From assembly GCF_030053775.1 (NCBI RefSeq), contig NZ_CP125670.1:1-64000 (forward strand): a stretch of DNA of 64,000 bases, read 5' to 3'. The DNA comes from Acinetobacter corruptisaponis. Lineage in GTDB: Bacteria > Pseudomonadota > Gammaproteobacteria > Pseudomonadales > Moraxellaceae. Positions 35,481-45,426 of the stretch are shown one piece after another (position 1 is the stretch's first letter; each line of letters opens with the position of its first letter). The position numbers were made by a program, and so were the translations under genes. Under the pieces are notes generated by a model. That model did no database searches and had not been told where the DNA came from. It worked only from the letters and a program-made list of their open reading frames with translations.

Positions 35481-36161
35481 ATGAAACGCTTTGTTCCAAT
35501 GTTAATGATCGGTGCGATTGTATTTAGTGCGGGGTGTTCCTCTTCTGACGCTCCAAAGGATAATTCAATGAGTGAGAATAAACATGAAAGCCATTCAATG
35601 CACCATGATATGAATGGTTCAGCTAAAACAGATAATCCATCTACAAATGCCTATATGGAAGTAAATACTCGTATGCACAGCGGAATGGGTATTGATTTCA
35701 CGGGAAATGCAGATACTGACTTTATGTTGGGTATGATTCCTCACCATCAGGGTGCGGTTGATATGGCAAAAGTAGTTCTTCAATACGGCTCTGATCCAAA
35801 AGTGCGTCAGCTTGCTGAAGATGTTATCTCTGCCCAGGAGTCAGAAATCAAGATGATGAATGAATGGTTGGCAAAAAATAAAAATCATTCTGACAGCAAA
35901 AATGAAGATAGCCCATCAACTCAAGCATACATTAAGGTCAATGATGAAATGCACGCAGATATGATGGTTCCATTTACAGGAAATGCTGATGTTGATTTCA
36001 TGAGAGGCATGATTCCCCATCATCAAGGTGCAATTGATATGGCTAAAGTAGTTCTTCAATACGGTTCTGATCCAGAAGTGCGTCAGCTTGCTGAAGATGT
36101 TATCTCTGCCCAGGAATCAGAAATCAAGATGATGAATGAATGGTTAAGTAAACATAAGTAG
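35481..36161 (+). CDS. Lipoprotein with two tandem DUF305 domains
   Basis: A 226-aa exported lipoprotein (lipobox FSAGC, Cys19) with a His/Met-rich linker ([12 protein letters not shown]). Two DUF305 domains follow, at about residues 60-133 and 150-225. They are almost identical over [21 protein letters not shown] and [20 protein letters not shown], so one arose by recent internal duplication. DUF305 proteins are four-helix, often linked to copper handling in the periplasm. The MerR-type promoter and neighbouring metal genes agree. Confidence 0.85.
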   Translation: MKRFVPMLMIGAIVFSAGCSSSDAPKDNSMSENKHESHSMHHDMNGSAKTDNPSTNAYMEVNTRMHSGMGIDFTGNADTDFMLGMIPHHQGAVDMAKVVLQYGSDPKVRQLAEDVISAQESEIKMMNEWLAKNKNHSDSKNEDSPSTQAYIKVNDEMHADMMVPFTGNADVDFMRGMIPHHQGAIDMAKVVLQYGSDPEVRQLAEDVISAQESEIKMMNEWLSKHK

Positions 36162-36191
36162 ATACTTCTCTATTCGATGTTCTTTTAAATG

Positions 36192-36217
36192 AGGGGCTTT
36201 TTAAAGCCCCTTGTTTT
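36192..36217 (+). terminator. Terminator after the DUF305 gene
   Basis: Arms AGGGGCTTT (36192-36200) and AAAGCCCCT (36203-36211) are followed by TGTTTT. Confidence 0.75.
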
Positions 36218-36251
36218 ATCTATAAATTTGATGAATTGAGGATTATGTTAT

Positions 36252-36593
36252 ATGCCAAAAATTATAGTTCTTCCGCATGAAAAGATTTGTCCACAGGGTG
36301 CGGAACTTGAAATTGAAAGTGGAAGTAATTTATGTCGAAGTTTATTGGATCATGGCATTCCCATAGAACATGCCTGCGATTTATCAGGTGCATGTACAAC
36401 ATGTCATGTTGTCGTGAAAAAAGGGTTTGATAGTCTGGAAGAAATGGATGATGTAGAGGCTGACTTACTGGATCGTGCTTGGGGGCTTACGGCTGAATCA
36501 AGACTATCTTGTCAGGTTAAAGTCCAAGATGAAAACTTGGAAGTAGAAATCCCCAAATACACGGTAAACTATATTTCAGATCATCATGAATAA
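36252..36593 (+). CDS. [2Fe-2S] ferredoxin, adrenodoxin type
   Basis: A 113-aa electron carrier. The cluster ligands are in CDLSGACTTCHV (C-x5-C-x2-C) and LSCQV, the pattern of IscFdx/adrenodoxin-type ferredoxins. It resembles the chromosomal Fdx of the Isc system, so this is an accessory copy. It lies among metal-resistance genes and may serve cluster repair under copper stress, which is inference. Confidence 0.85.
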   Translation: MPKIIVLPHEKICPQGAELEIESGSNLCRSLLDHGIPIEHACDLSGACTTCHVVVKKGFDSLEEMDDVEADLLDRAWGLTAESRLSCQVKVQDENLEVEIPKYTVNYISDHHE

Positions 36594-36677
36594 GTGTTTC
36601 TAGTTTGTTTTTAAGACATTTACTTTTGAAACTTGATTAAGTATTCTTGGTACAGATAAAAGGTGAATCTGGTCAGT

Positions 36678-37121
36678 ATGTCAAATAATAAGTTCATAAA
36701 ACTTATTCTTGTATTTGTCCTGTTTTTGTTTTCAATAACAACTACGGGTGTTTATACATGGGCGCCTGTAATTGCTAAAAATTTAGACCATCACCATGAT
36801 CTAAATATTTCTATTGTGTCTGGAGATATAAGTCACTGGACTCTAGTTCATCATGATAATCAAATTTCTCAGGAAGATACAAAAAATCATAATTGGAAAA
36901 GTTATGATCAATCTGCTTTACAACATTCAGTTAAGCCTATTACGATTCAAGAACATTTTGCTCTTGATCCTGTATTCTTCTTGAGCTTTGCCCTACCTCT
37001 TATACTACTTTTTCTTAGTTTTTTTGAAATACCTATTAGGTCTTTTGGATTTAGGAAAAGGCAATCTTTTATTAGTAACTCTTATACTTATACAAAAGCT
37101 TTAATCGTTTTACGTAATTGA
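36678..37121 (+). CDS. Hypothetical membrane protein with His-rich loop
   Basis: A protein of about 147 aa with an N-terminal hydrophobic segment (LILVFVLFLFSITTTGVYTW) and a second one near the C-terminus (PVFFLSFALPLILLFLSFF). Between them is a periplasmic-type loop rich in histidine (LDHHHDLN, LVHHDN). No family is recognised. It sits directly before czcC, so it may act with the efflux system. A GTG start at 36663 is an alternative. Confidence 0.5.
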   Translation: MSNNKFIKLILVFVLFLFSITTTGVYTWAPVIAKNLDHHHDLNISIVSGDISHWTLVHHDNQISQEDTKNHNWKSYDQSALQHSVKPITIQEHFALDPVFFLSFALPLILLFLSFFEIPIRSFGFRKRQSFISNSYTYTKALIVLRN

Positions 37122-37352
37122 TTTTTCTATACAAAAAATAATTTTTCATTTTTTTTGTATAGGTAAAGTCATGTCTAAAATTTATCAGATATTTCTTACC
37201 TGTGGTTTGGTAGTCATGGCAGCACCTGCTTTTGCAGAGCAAGATTATGCCCGACTACAACAACAGGTATTAGCAAATGATGTAATTCTCAAGAGTTTGC
37301 AACAATCTCAGTCTGAACCGTACCGGGTTTGTCGGAGACTTTTTTATTTAAG

Positions 37353-38255
37353 TTAAGCCACCTGACCTAACGGGTTAATCTTATCATAGTACATTGCTTC
37401 AAACTCAAAAGGCGATACATAACCCAGTGCACTGTGTACACGCTTTTTATTGAACCAATCTACCCAGTTTAGTGTCGCAAGTTGTACATCTGCTAAACCT
37501 TGCCAATCTGCTTTTAAATATTCAATCACCTCTGTTTTGTATAAGCCATTCACCGTTTCAGCCAGAGCATTATCGTATGAATCACCCGTTGTACCGACTG
37601 ATGCTCGTAAATTTGCTGCTTCTAAACGATTGGTATAGCGAATGGAAAGATATTGCACACCTCTGTCGGAATGATGAATCACATTCTTTGGCATGCCTCG
37701 ATCATGCAATGCTTGCTCTAATGCATCAAGCACCATATCTGTATTCATCCGTGTAGATACTTTCCATCCAACAATTGCTCGTGAGAACACATCAATAACA
37801 AATGCGGTATATACCCAGCCTGAATGAGTTTGAATATACGTAAAGTCACCCACCCATAGTTGGTTTGGATGATCAGCATTAAAATTACGTTTCACTAAAT
37901 CATCTGCCCGTTTTTGGTCATCTCGGTTACGGGTGGTTTGTTTATTCTTACCACGCCAAACACCTTGTATACCTAGCTTTTGCATCAATCGAGCAACTGT
38001 ACAACGTGCAATAACATAACCCTCACGTTTCAATTTTTGCCAAACTTTACGTACACCATATCGACCTGAACTTTCTTTCCAAATTCGTTTAATTTGTTCA
38101 GCATGATACTCATCATGTAGATCTCGTTTCGCTCGATGTTCTGGATTGTCAGTGAGATCTAAAGTTCGGTAATAGGTTGAAGGTGCAATCGGTAAAATTC
38201 TACAAATCGCTTCAACACCATATCGATCTTTATTGTTATGGATAAAATCCACCAT
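37353..38255 (-). CDS. IS3-family transposase OrfB (copy 2)
   Basis: A 300-aa DDE transposase almost identical to the one at 33761 (for example APSTYYRTLDLTDN versus AASTYYRTLDLADN near the N-terminus). All catalytic blocks are intact. Confidence 0.9.
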   Translation of the reverse strand: MVDFIHNNKDRYGVEAICRILPIAPSTYYRTLDLTDNPEHRAKRDLHDEYHAEQIKRIWKESSGRYGVRKVWQKLKREGYVIARCTVARLMQKLGIQGVWRGKNKQTTRNRDDQKRADDLVKRNFNADHPNQLWVGDFTYIQTHSGWVYTAFVIDVFSRAIVGWKVSTRMNTDMVLDALEQALHDRGMPKNVIHHSDRGVQYLSIRYTNRLEAANLRASVGTTGDSYDNALAETVNGLYKTEVIEYLKADWQGLADVQLATLNWVDWFNKKRVHSALGYVSPFEFEAMYYDKINPLGQVA

Positions 38256-38572
38256 TATTTGTGTGGGCGGTCGAGCTCCGCCTGGGCGAAAAAAGCGGCT
38301 GCTTTGCGTAGAATTTCATTGGCACGTTTTAATTCTTTAATTTCACGTTCCATTTGCTTCATTTTTTCTTGGTCAGATATCTGTTGTACTTTGGCAGGAT
38401 TTAGTTGATCCAGATGCTTTAAATACCAAACACGCAATGTTTCAGGAGTACAACCGATTTTAGGAGCAATAGCTGTGATTGCTGCCCAAGTAGAAGGATA
38501 ATCTTTTTCAGATTCAATTAGTAATTGAACCGCTCTTTCTCTAATTTCGGGGGTATAGTTTGGTTTTGTCAT
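38255..38572 (-). CDS. IS3-family transposase OrfA (copy 2)
   Basis: A 105-aa OrfA, nearly the same as copy 1, with substitutions mainly around the HTH end (LRVWYLKHLDQLNPAKV versus LRAWHQKHLDQQNPIKV). Confidence 0.9.
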   Translation of the reverse strand: MTKPNYTPEIRERAVQLLIESEKDYPSTWAAITAIAPKIGCTPETLRVWYLKHLDQLNPAKVQQISDQEKMKQMEREIKELKRANEILRKAAAFFAQAELDRPHK

Positions 38573-39695
38573 CGGGATAGTCTCTCAGAATATTGACTCT
38601 CCGACAAACCCGGTACGGTTCAGTCTGCGTATGATATCAATCAACAATATGCTGGGCGATTGAACAATCCAACTTTTAATATGGAGCTGGATAATTTAGG
38701 AAATTCCAAGCTTAAAGAACTTGATGGCCCTACTACCATGATTGGGCTTTCTCAAGATATTCCCTTAAATAATAAGTTACAGTTACGTAAACAACTGGCA
38801 GGATTTCAGGGCAACAATAATCAGTTTGAGATTGTAAAACGTCAGGCAGAACTTAAATCAGAATTAAGGACTTGTCTGTCAAACTGGTATGTTGCAACCC
38901 AGCGTGCTGAAATTTTTTCAACTGAAAGTAGTTTGTATAAGCGACAAGTCAATGTACTCACTGAAAAGTTAAAATTCGGTCGAGTGATTCCCTCTGATGT
39001 CCAGTTAAGTTCGGCATTGTCAGCAGAATCAGCTTTACGTCATCAAAATGAGTTAAAGAGGATTCAATATCAGAGAAACCTCTGCTCTAAGTATCTTCCT
39101 GATTTGCCAAATCAAGCCATTGAAGTGCCTCTAGATATTAACTTTTCCAATCGTGTCAGTTTATTGGAACAGGAAAGTGTCTTAAAAACACAGTTGGCAA
39201 AAACACAACTTGAATTGGCAAAAAGAGAGGCCGTACCTGATATTACATTGGGTGTTGGTGTCCGAAATTATCAGGAAACCAGTGACAAGGTATTTTTAGT
39301 TTCCACCTCAATTCCCCTCGCTGTCTTCAATCGTAATAAAGGCAATATTGCCATTGCTCAAGCTACCCAAGCCAATGCAGAAACCCAATCTGTCTGGGCA
39401 AATCGTAACGCTAAAATTGAATTGGAAAATAAATCGGTTGAGATTTCAAACCTGATTGATGCAATCAAGCAATATGACAGCACGGTATTACCCGCAGCCA
39501 ATGAAAGTTTACGTATTGCTGAACTGGGCTATCAGGCAGGCAAGACTTCCCTATTGGAATTTAATAGTAATAAGCAAATTTGGTTGGATAAACAGTTAGC
39601 CCGTTATGACCTGTGGTTGGCTTTGCAAAATCAAATTGCAGAGATTGAGAAAAACTACGTCACCAATTTAGAACAGGAATAGGGGGAACACAAAC

Positions 39696-41165
39696 ATGAA
39701 TAAAACCACCAATACTTTAATTGCAACAGGTGTTGTTGCATTACTGATTATCCTGTGTGCGATTGCTTGGTATAAGACAGGTAATAAACCAAAGGCGAAT
39801 TCAGGTGAAACGGTAGAGGAAAGCGTTGCAGTTGCAGGTGATGAAAAAGGCCAACATGGTGGACGTTTATATCGAGATGGCGATTTCTCTACGGAAGTTA
39901 AGATTTTTGAGGAAGGTGTTGAACCTCATTTACGTGTATATGGCTATTTCAAGGATAAGCCCTTAAAGCCTCAAGAACTGACTGCAAATATTTTCATCAA
40001 GCGTCTTGATGCGGAACAAAATATTAGCTTTGTACCTGAAAGTGACTATCTGATTGGAAATGAAGTGATTTATGAACCACATTCATTTTTGATGATGATC
40101 AATGTGGAATATCAAGGTAAAAAGCATACATGGAGGTGGGACACCAAAGAGGGTCGTACCAATATTCCTGATGCCAGTCTAAAAAGTAGTGGACTCGAAG
40201 TATTAACTGTTCAGCCTATGATGTTTGAAAATAGCTTACAGCTTAAAGGTGAACTTAAATTTCCAGACAATTTTGAGAGTTTTATTACCCCTAAAGCAAG
40301 TGGCACACTGGTTAAAACCTATCGTACGATTGGTGATAAGGTCAGTAAGGGTGACTTATTGGCAACCGTACAAAGTCAGGATGTGATTCGTCTAAATGCT
40401 GAACGTACTATCGCTCAGGATACCTTGCAGTTTACACGTAAAAAAATGGAGCAAGAACGGGCTTTATGGCAGAAACGTGTTTCCCCTGAAATTGACTATA
40501 TTAATGCCGAACGTGAATTTGATAATGCCCATGTTCGTGTCAATGAGTTAAGTAACATCATTAACTCTTATGGTGGTTCTGGCAATGGAATGATTGAAGT
40601 ACGTGCCGCGATGTCAGGCACAGTGCTGGAAATTCTAAGTGCCATTGGCACAAATGTTAACCCATCTACTCCGATGTTTAAAATTGCCAACACTTCACAA
40701 CTTTTAGCAGTAGTGAATATTCCTGCTGATAAATTGAATGTGGTGAAAACAAGTAATAAAGTCACCATCCAATCACAGACAACAGCTTCGGAAGAAGCAT
40801 TGGGGCGCATCAAATATATCAGTGATGTGATTGACCCTAAAACTCGTACTGCTCAAGCCTTTGTTGAAATTCCGAATCAGTTTAACTGGCGTTCAGGTCA
40901 GTTGATTTCAGCACAAATCTTTGAAAGTCAATCCATGAAACCGATGGTGGTGCGTGAAGATGCACTACAAACCTATCGTGACTGGGACGTGGTTTTTCTT
41001 CGTGTTGGTGATGACTTTGAAGTTCGTCCACTTGAGTTGGGTGAGAAATTCAATGGATTTGTTGAGGTCAAATCGGGTTTAAAAGTTGGACAAAAATATG
41101 CAGCAGGTAATTCTTATCTCATAAAAGCAGAGCTGGGTAAATCTGGCGCTTCTCATGACCATTAA
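39696..41165 (+). CDS. czcB: CzcB-like RND periplasmic adaptor
   Basis: A 489-aa membrane-fusion protein with an N-terminal anchor (TLIATGVVALLIILCAIAW). An extra domain before the hairpin (residues about 50-160) is typical of heavy-metal adaptors. Lipoyl-like halves and a coiled-coil hairpin follow (about 200-330: GDKVSKGDLLATVQSQDV, MSGTVLEILSAIGTNV). It links inner-membrane CzcA to the outer-membrane channel. It starts 13 bp after czcC and 17 bp before czcA. Confidence 0.88.
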   Translation: MNKTTNTLIATGVVALLIILCAIAWYKTGNKPKANSGETVEESVAVAGDEKGQHGGRLYRDGDFSTEVKIFEEGVEPHLRVYGYFKDKPLKPQELTANIFIKRLDAEQNISFVPESDYLIGNEVIYEPHSFLMMINVEYQGKKHTWRWDTKEGRTNIPDASLKSSGLEVLTVQPMMFENSLQLKGELKFPDNFESFITPKASGTLVKTYRTIGDKVSKGDLLATVQSQDVIRLNAERTIAQDTLQFTRKKMEQERALWQKRVSPEIDYINAEREFDNAHVRVNELSNIINSYGGSGNGMIEVRAAMSGTVLEILSAIGTNVNPSTPMFKIANTSQLLAVVNIPADKLNVVKTSNKVTIQSQTTASEEALGRIKYISDVIDPKTRTAQAFVEIPNQFNWRSGQLISAQIFESQSMKPMVVREDALQTYRDWDVVFLRVGDDFEVRPLELGEKFNGFVEVKSGLKVGQKYAAGNSYLIKAELGKSGASHDH

Positions 41166-41182
41166 AAGCAGGAGTAGCGAAC

Positions 41183-44100
41183 ATGTTTGACCAGATTGTA
41201 AAACTGTCAATCAAGAACCGTTGGTTCGTATTGATTGTATTTTTGTTTATTGGGGCATTTGGTGTCTATAACTATTTCAAACTGCCGATTGATGCAGTCC
41301 CTGATATTACAAATGTTCAGGTACAAATTAACAGCGAGGCTCAGGGACTCTCACCACTGGAAATGGAAACTCAGGTGACCTTTCCAATTGAAACAGCCCT
41401 AGCAGGTATCCCCAATCTTAACTATACCCGTTCGGTGTCAAGATATGGACTATCACAAGTCACTGTTATCTTTAAAGAAGGTACAGATATTTATTTTGCC
41501 CGCCAATTGGTGAATGAAAGGCTTCAGGGTATTGTACCAAGTCTGCCAAGTAGTATTTCCACTTCAATGGGACCTGTGTCTACAGGACTTGGCGAAATCT
41601 TTATGTATACCGTTGAGAATACACCCAATAATCCAAATCCAATGTCAGCTACGGATTTAAGGACATTGCAGGATTGGGTGATTAAGCCACAACTGCGAAA
41701 TGTTGAGGGTGTCAATGAAATCAATACCATTGGTGGCTATGTAAAACAATTTGTGGTACGTCCTAATTATCCTTATTTGCGGAGTATCGGCTTAGACCAA
41801 CAGGTAATTGTTGAAGCTATTTCAAAAAATAGCATGAACAAAGGTTCTGGTTATATTGAAAAAAATGGTGAGCAATATCTACTGCGTTCAGATTCACAAA
41901 TCACATCAATTGAGCAAATCAAGAGTATTCCAATTACGACAAGTAATGGCTATATCCTGCGTTTAAATGATGTTGCAGAAGTATCTATCGGAAGTGAATT
42001 GCGTACAGGTGCAGCGACCAAGAATGGTCAGGAAATTGTATTGGGTACAGCATTCATGCTCATTGGAGAGAACTCTCGTAGTGTCGCCCATGCTGTAGAT
42101 CAAAAATTACAGGAAGTCCAGAAGTCACTACCAGAAGGTGTGGAAGCGAAAGCTGTTTATAACCGTACTACACTGGTTGATGCAACAATTGAAACCGTTA
42201 AAAAGAATCTGTTAGAAGGTGCAATCCTTGTGATTGTGGTTCTATTTATCTTTCTTGGGCATTTCCGTGCCGCACTTATTACAGCAATGGTCATTCCATT
42301 ATCCATGTTGATGACCATTACAGGCATGGTCAATCAGAAAATCAGTGCCAATCTAATGAGTCTTGGGGCATTGGACTTCGGGATTATCGTTGATGGTGCT
42401 GTGGTTATTGTCGAAGCATCTCTGGCAAAACTTGCTTTAAAACAGAAAGAGTTAGGGAGAGTACTAACTCGACAGGAACGATTTGCCACAGTATTTGATG
42501 CCACCAAAGAATCTAGAAAAGCCATTCTTTATGGTCAGCTTATCATTATTCTGGTTTATCTACCTGTGATGACGCTGACAGGTGTTGAAGGAAAAATGTT
42601 CACGCCAATGGCAGCAACAGTGGTGATGGCATTACTTGCAGCGATGATTCTCTCGATTACTTTTGTCCCTGCCATGATTGCATTAGTTACCACAGGCAAA
42701 GTAAAAGATGAAGAGTCCAAAATTGTTCATGGCATTAAAAAGTTTTATCACCCTGTTCTGGACTGGTCACTTAACCATCGACTGATACTGGTTGCTTGTG
42801 TAGCAGGTTTCTTTGTATTTACTGCCAGTTTGTCTACTCGTCTTGGTTCAGAGTTTATTCCATCGTTGGATGAGGGTGATGTGGCATTACACGCATTACG
42901 TATTCCTGGAACATCACTAAGCCAGGCAATCGAAATGCAATATGCACTTGAACGAGAAATCCAAAAGATACCAGAGGTGAAATCGATTTTTGCCAAAATT
43001 GGAACAGCCGAAATTGCAACAGATCCTATGCCACCTAATGTGGCAGATAACTATGTCGTGTTAAAGCTCCGTAGGGAGTGGCCGAATCCTAACAAGGAGA
43101 AAGCTGATGTCGTGGCAGAAATCGAACGAGTTTCAAAAGGTGTTTATGGCAATAACTACGAGTTCACCCAACCCATTCAGATGCGTTTTAATGAGTTGAT
43201 TTCTGGTGTACGTACGGATGTTGCTGTAAAAATTTCAGGTGATGATTTGGAACAACTGTTGGAACTTGGCAATGAAGTCGCAGATATCCTTGAAACTGTT
43301 AATGGAACTGCCGATTTAAAAGTTGAACAAATGTCTGGTCTACAAATGGTTTCTATTGAACTTAAGCGGGACATGATTGCCAATTATGGTTTAGATGCTG
43401 AAGATGTTCAAAATAAAGTATCTAGTCTGATTACTGGGCAAACCGCAGGCAGAATGTTTGAGGGTGATAGAAAGTTCGATATTGTCGTTAGAATGGAAGA
43501 AAGTGCGGTCAGTAATCTGGAAAAACTCTATCAAATTCCAATGCGTTTGCCAGATGGGTCAAGTGTACTGTTGTCCGATTTGATTGAGTTAAAAACCATT
43601 CAAGGTCCAAACCAGATTTCTCGTGAAAATGGTAAACGCCGAATAGTCATCACTGCCAATGTACGTGGAACAGATATGGGTAGTTATATTGCTGAAGCTC
43701 AAGCCAAAGTAGATTCCCAATTCAAATTACCAGAAGGTTACTGGATGTCTTGGGGCGGTACATTTGAGCAGATGCAGTCTGCTACTAATCGTTTGATGAT
43801 TATTGTACCTGTAGCACTATTATTAATCTTTACCATGATTTACATGGCATTAGGGAATATTCGTAATAGTTTATTGGTCTTTACTGGTGTGCCATTTGCA
43901 TTAACTGGTGGTGTCATCGCTTTAGCATTAAGGGATATTCCACTTTCAATCTCTGCTGCTGTGGGCTTTATTGCCCTCTCAGGTGTGGCGGTATTAAATG
44001 GATTGGTCTTAGTCACCGCAATTCAACGCTTGCAAGCTCAAGGTCAAAGTTTGGTTGATGCGGTAAAGCATGGTGCTTTAGAAAGATTAAGACCTGTATT

Positions 44101-44317
44101 AATTACGGCTCTGGTTGCTTCTCTGGGATTTATTCCAATGGCGTTAAATGTCGGCATTGGTTCAGAGGTTCAACGCCCAATCGCAACTGTAGTTATTGGC
44201 GGGATTATTTCTTCCACATTACTTACATTGATTATTCTGCCTACCTTGTATGTCTGGTTCAATCAAAGAGCCAAGCGTAAAGCAGAAGTAGAAAATTTCT
44301 CTGAGCAACAGGTTTAG
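41183..44317 (+). CDS. czcA: CzcA-like heavy-metal RND efflux permease
   Basis: A 1044-aa inner-membrane proton/metal antiporter with twelve predicted helices and two large periplasmic loops. Helix 4 carries DFGIIVDGAVVIVE (about residue 400), the pattern of the Zn/Co/Cd/Ni-type permeases. Copper/silver CusA-type proteins have a different helix-4 motif. I therefore favour divalent cation export. The sequence appears complete, but its partner CzcC is disrupted. Confidence 0.9.
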   Translation: MFDQIVKLSIKNRWFVLIVFLFIGAFGVYNYFKLPIDAVPDITNVQVQINSEAQGLSPLEMETQVTFPIETALAGIPNLNYTRSVSRYGLSQVTVIFKEGTDIYFARQLVNERLQGIVPSLPSSISTSMGPVSTGLGEIFMYTVENTPNNPNPMSATDLRTLQDWVIKPQLRNVEGVNEINTIGGYVKQFVVRPNYPYLRSIGLDQQVIVEAISKNSMNKGSGYIEKNGEQYLLRSDSQITSIEQIKSIPITTSNGYILRLNDVAEVSIGSELRTGAATKNGQEIVLGTAFMLIGENSRSVAHAVDQKLQEVQKSLPEGVEAKAVYNRTTLVDATIETVKKNLLEGAILVIVVLFIFLGHFRAALITAMVIPLSMLMTITGMVNQKISANLMSLGALDFGIIVDGAVVIVEASLAKLALKQKELGRVLTRQERFATVFDATKESRKAILYGQLIIILVYLPVMTLTGVEGKMFTPMAATVVMALLAAMILSITFVPAMIALVTTGKVKDEESKIVHGIKKFYHPVLDWSLNHRLILVACVAGFFVFTASLSTRLGSEFIPSLDEGDVALHALRIPGTSLSQAIEMQYALEREIQKIPEVKSIFAKIGTAEIATDPMPPNVADNYVVLKLRREWPNPNKEKADVVAEIERVSKGVYGNNYEFTQPIQMRFNELISGVRTDVAVKISGDDLEQLLELGNEVADILETVNGTADLKVEQMSGLQMVSIELKRDMIANYGLDAEDVQNKVSSLITGQTAGRMFEGDRKFDIVVRMEESAVSNLEKLYQIPMRLPDGSSVLLSDLIELKTIQGPNQISRENGKRRIVITANVRGTDMGSYIAEAQAKVDSQFKLPEGYWMSWGGTFEQMQSATNRLMIIVPVALLLIFTMIYMALGNIRNSLLVFTGVPFALTGGVIALALRDIPLSISAAVGFIALSGVAVLNGLVLVTAIQRLQAQGQSLVDAVKHGALERLRPVLITALVASLGFIPMALNVGIGSEVQRPIATVVIGGIISSTLLTLIILPTLYVWFNQRAKRKAEVENFSEQQV

Positions 44318-44329
44318 GGAAGAAATGAA

Positions 44330-44662
44330 ATGATAGGCATGGTGCAAGATAAAAAGTTTAAAGGAACAATGATGTGGCTTGTCTGCATCCTTAGTCTTGC
44401 ATTGTGCCTGCATTCTAATACACATGTAACTGAAATCAGTTCATTTCAGAACGCACCTTATGCAGAAACACATCCACATGAAGTGAATCAACCGCATATA
44501 CATAGCCACCAAGATACTTATCATGAACATTTTGTTGGTTATGATGTTGGTCAAAATATTAGTTTTATTGTACTGATTTTCAATTCTCAAATTATTGACA
44601 GAATCAAACACTATACCCTTTTAGTGATGAGTCGCATTTTTAAACCGCCAAAAAATGAATGA
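44330..44662 (+). CDS. Small His-rich exported protein, 110 aa
   Basis: An N-terminal hydrophobic segment (MMWLVCILSLALCLHS) is followed by a histidine-rich stretch (ETHPHEVNQPHIHSHQ, YHEHF) and a weakly hydrophobic C-terminus. It could bind divalent metals in the periplasm. It is 12 bp behind czcA and overlaps the longest frame of the next gene, so it belongs to the czc operon. No family is recognised. Confidence 0.55.
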   Translation: MIGMVQDKKFKGTMMWLVCILSLALCLHSNTHVTEISSFQNAPYAETHPHEVNQPHIHSHQDTYHEHFVGYDVGQNISFIVLIFNSQIIDRIKHYTLLVMSRIFKPPKNE

Positions 44663-44702
44663 ATTATCAATTCATCATTTAATTTTTTGGAGTTTAATTT
44701 AT

Positions 44703-45416
44703 ATGACAAGTTCTTTCTTGCAGTGGGTGAAATCAAGAAGCCGCTTAAAACTGATAGTAGTATTAAGCCTATTCTTGTTTAGCCCAATGTTATTTGCGCA
44801 TGGTGTTTCGGAAGGTGACAAAGGTTACATTCAGGAAATCTACGGTGTCCATATCATCCCATTTATCTATTTGGGAGCGAAACATATGCTCACGGGATAC
44901 GACCACCTATTGTTTCTCGTTGGCATTATTTTCTTCCTATATCGAATAAAAGATATAGGCTTATATGTCAGCCTTTTTGCCATTGGTCACTCAATCACCA
45001 TGCTGATTGGTGTGTACTACAACATCTCAATGAATGCCTACATTATTGATGCAATCATTGGTTTCTCTATTGTTTATAAAGCCTTAGATAATTTGGGTGC
45101 TTATCAAAGATGGTTTGGGTATCAACCCAATACCAAAATTGCAACCTTAATTTTTGGTCTGATACATGGTTTTGGTTTAGCCGTCAAAATTCAGGAATAT
45201 GAAGTCCCTAAAGATGGCCTATTGGCAAATTTAATTTCATTTAATGTCGGTGTTGAACTCGGTCAGCTCATGGCACTGTGCATCATTTTGCTATTTATGA
45301 CCATGTGGCGAAAAACCCCTTACTTCTTTAAAACAGCTTATCAAAGTAATGTCTTTTTGATGTTTCTTGGTTTTTTATTGGTCGGCTATCAGCTTACTGG
45401 CTTTATCACACAATAA
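44703..45416 (+). CDS. HupE/UreJ-family membrane protein
   Basis: A 237-aa polytopic protein. It has an exported N-terminus ending MLFAHGVSEGDKGYIQ, then the family block GAKHMLTGYDHLLFLVGIIF (conserved His and Asp), and later AIGHSITMLIG and FGLIHGFGLA. HupE/UreJ proteins carry nickel or cobalt, or appear in metal and hydrogenase operons. I choose ATG 44703, with GGAG at 44689-44692, over 44655, which overlaps the gene before. Confidence 0.8.
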   Translation: MTSSFLQWVKSRSRLKLIVVLSLFLFSPMLFAHGVSEGDKGYIQEIYGVHIIPFIYLGAKHMLTGYDHLLFLVGIIFFLYRIKDIGLYVSLFAIGHSITMLIGVYYNISMNAYIIDAIIGFSIVYKALDNLGAYQRWFGYQPNTKIATLIFGLIHGFGLAVKIQEYEVPKDGLLANLISFNVGVELGQLMALCIILLFMTMWRKTPYFFKTAYQSNVFLMFLGFLLVGYQLTGFITQ

Positions 45417-45426
45417 GGATTGAATT

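Larger units (their letters stand above)
37314..38622 (-). mobile_element. IS3-family insertion sequence, copy 2, inside czcC
   Basis: A second 1309-bp copy of the element at 33722, with the same ends and orientation. The target duplication is GTC (37311-37313 and 38623-38625). Few base differences separate the copies. Confidence 0.92.
37171..39682 (+). pseudogene. czcC: CzcC-like outer-membrane efflux protein, split by an IS3 copy
   Basis: The TolC-family outer-membrane channel of the RND system. The 5' part (37171-37313) encodes a signal peptide ending APAFA and the start of the first helix. The 3' part (38626-39682) encodes the remaining coiled-coil and barrel regions. Deleting the 1309-bp IS and one GTC duplication rejoins LQQSQS to AYDINQQYAG in frame, giving 399 aa. 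As it stands no full-length CzcC can be made. Translation of the 3' part could restart at internal codons but would lack a signal peptide. Confidence 0.82.

Noticed and set aside
36252..36593. Ferredoxin as part of an Isc operon
   Set aside because: No isc or hsc genes are adjacent; it sits among metal-resistance genes.
33722..38622. The two IS3 copies as ends of a composite transposon moving the metal genes
   Set aside because: Each copy has its own 3-bp target duplication and the right copy lies inside czcC, so independent insertions fit better.
41183..44317. CusA-type copper/silver permease
   Set aside because: Helix 4 reads DFGIIVDGAVVIVE, the divalent-cation (CzcA) pattern, so copper was not assigned despite the copper genes nearby.
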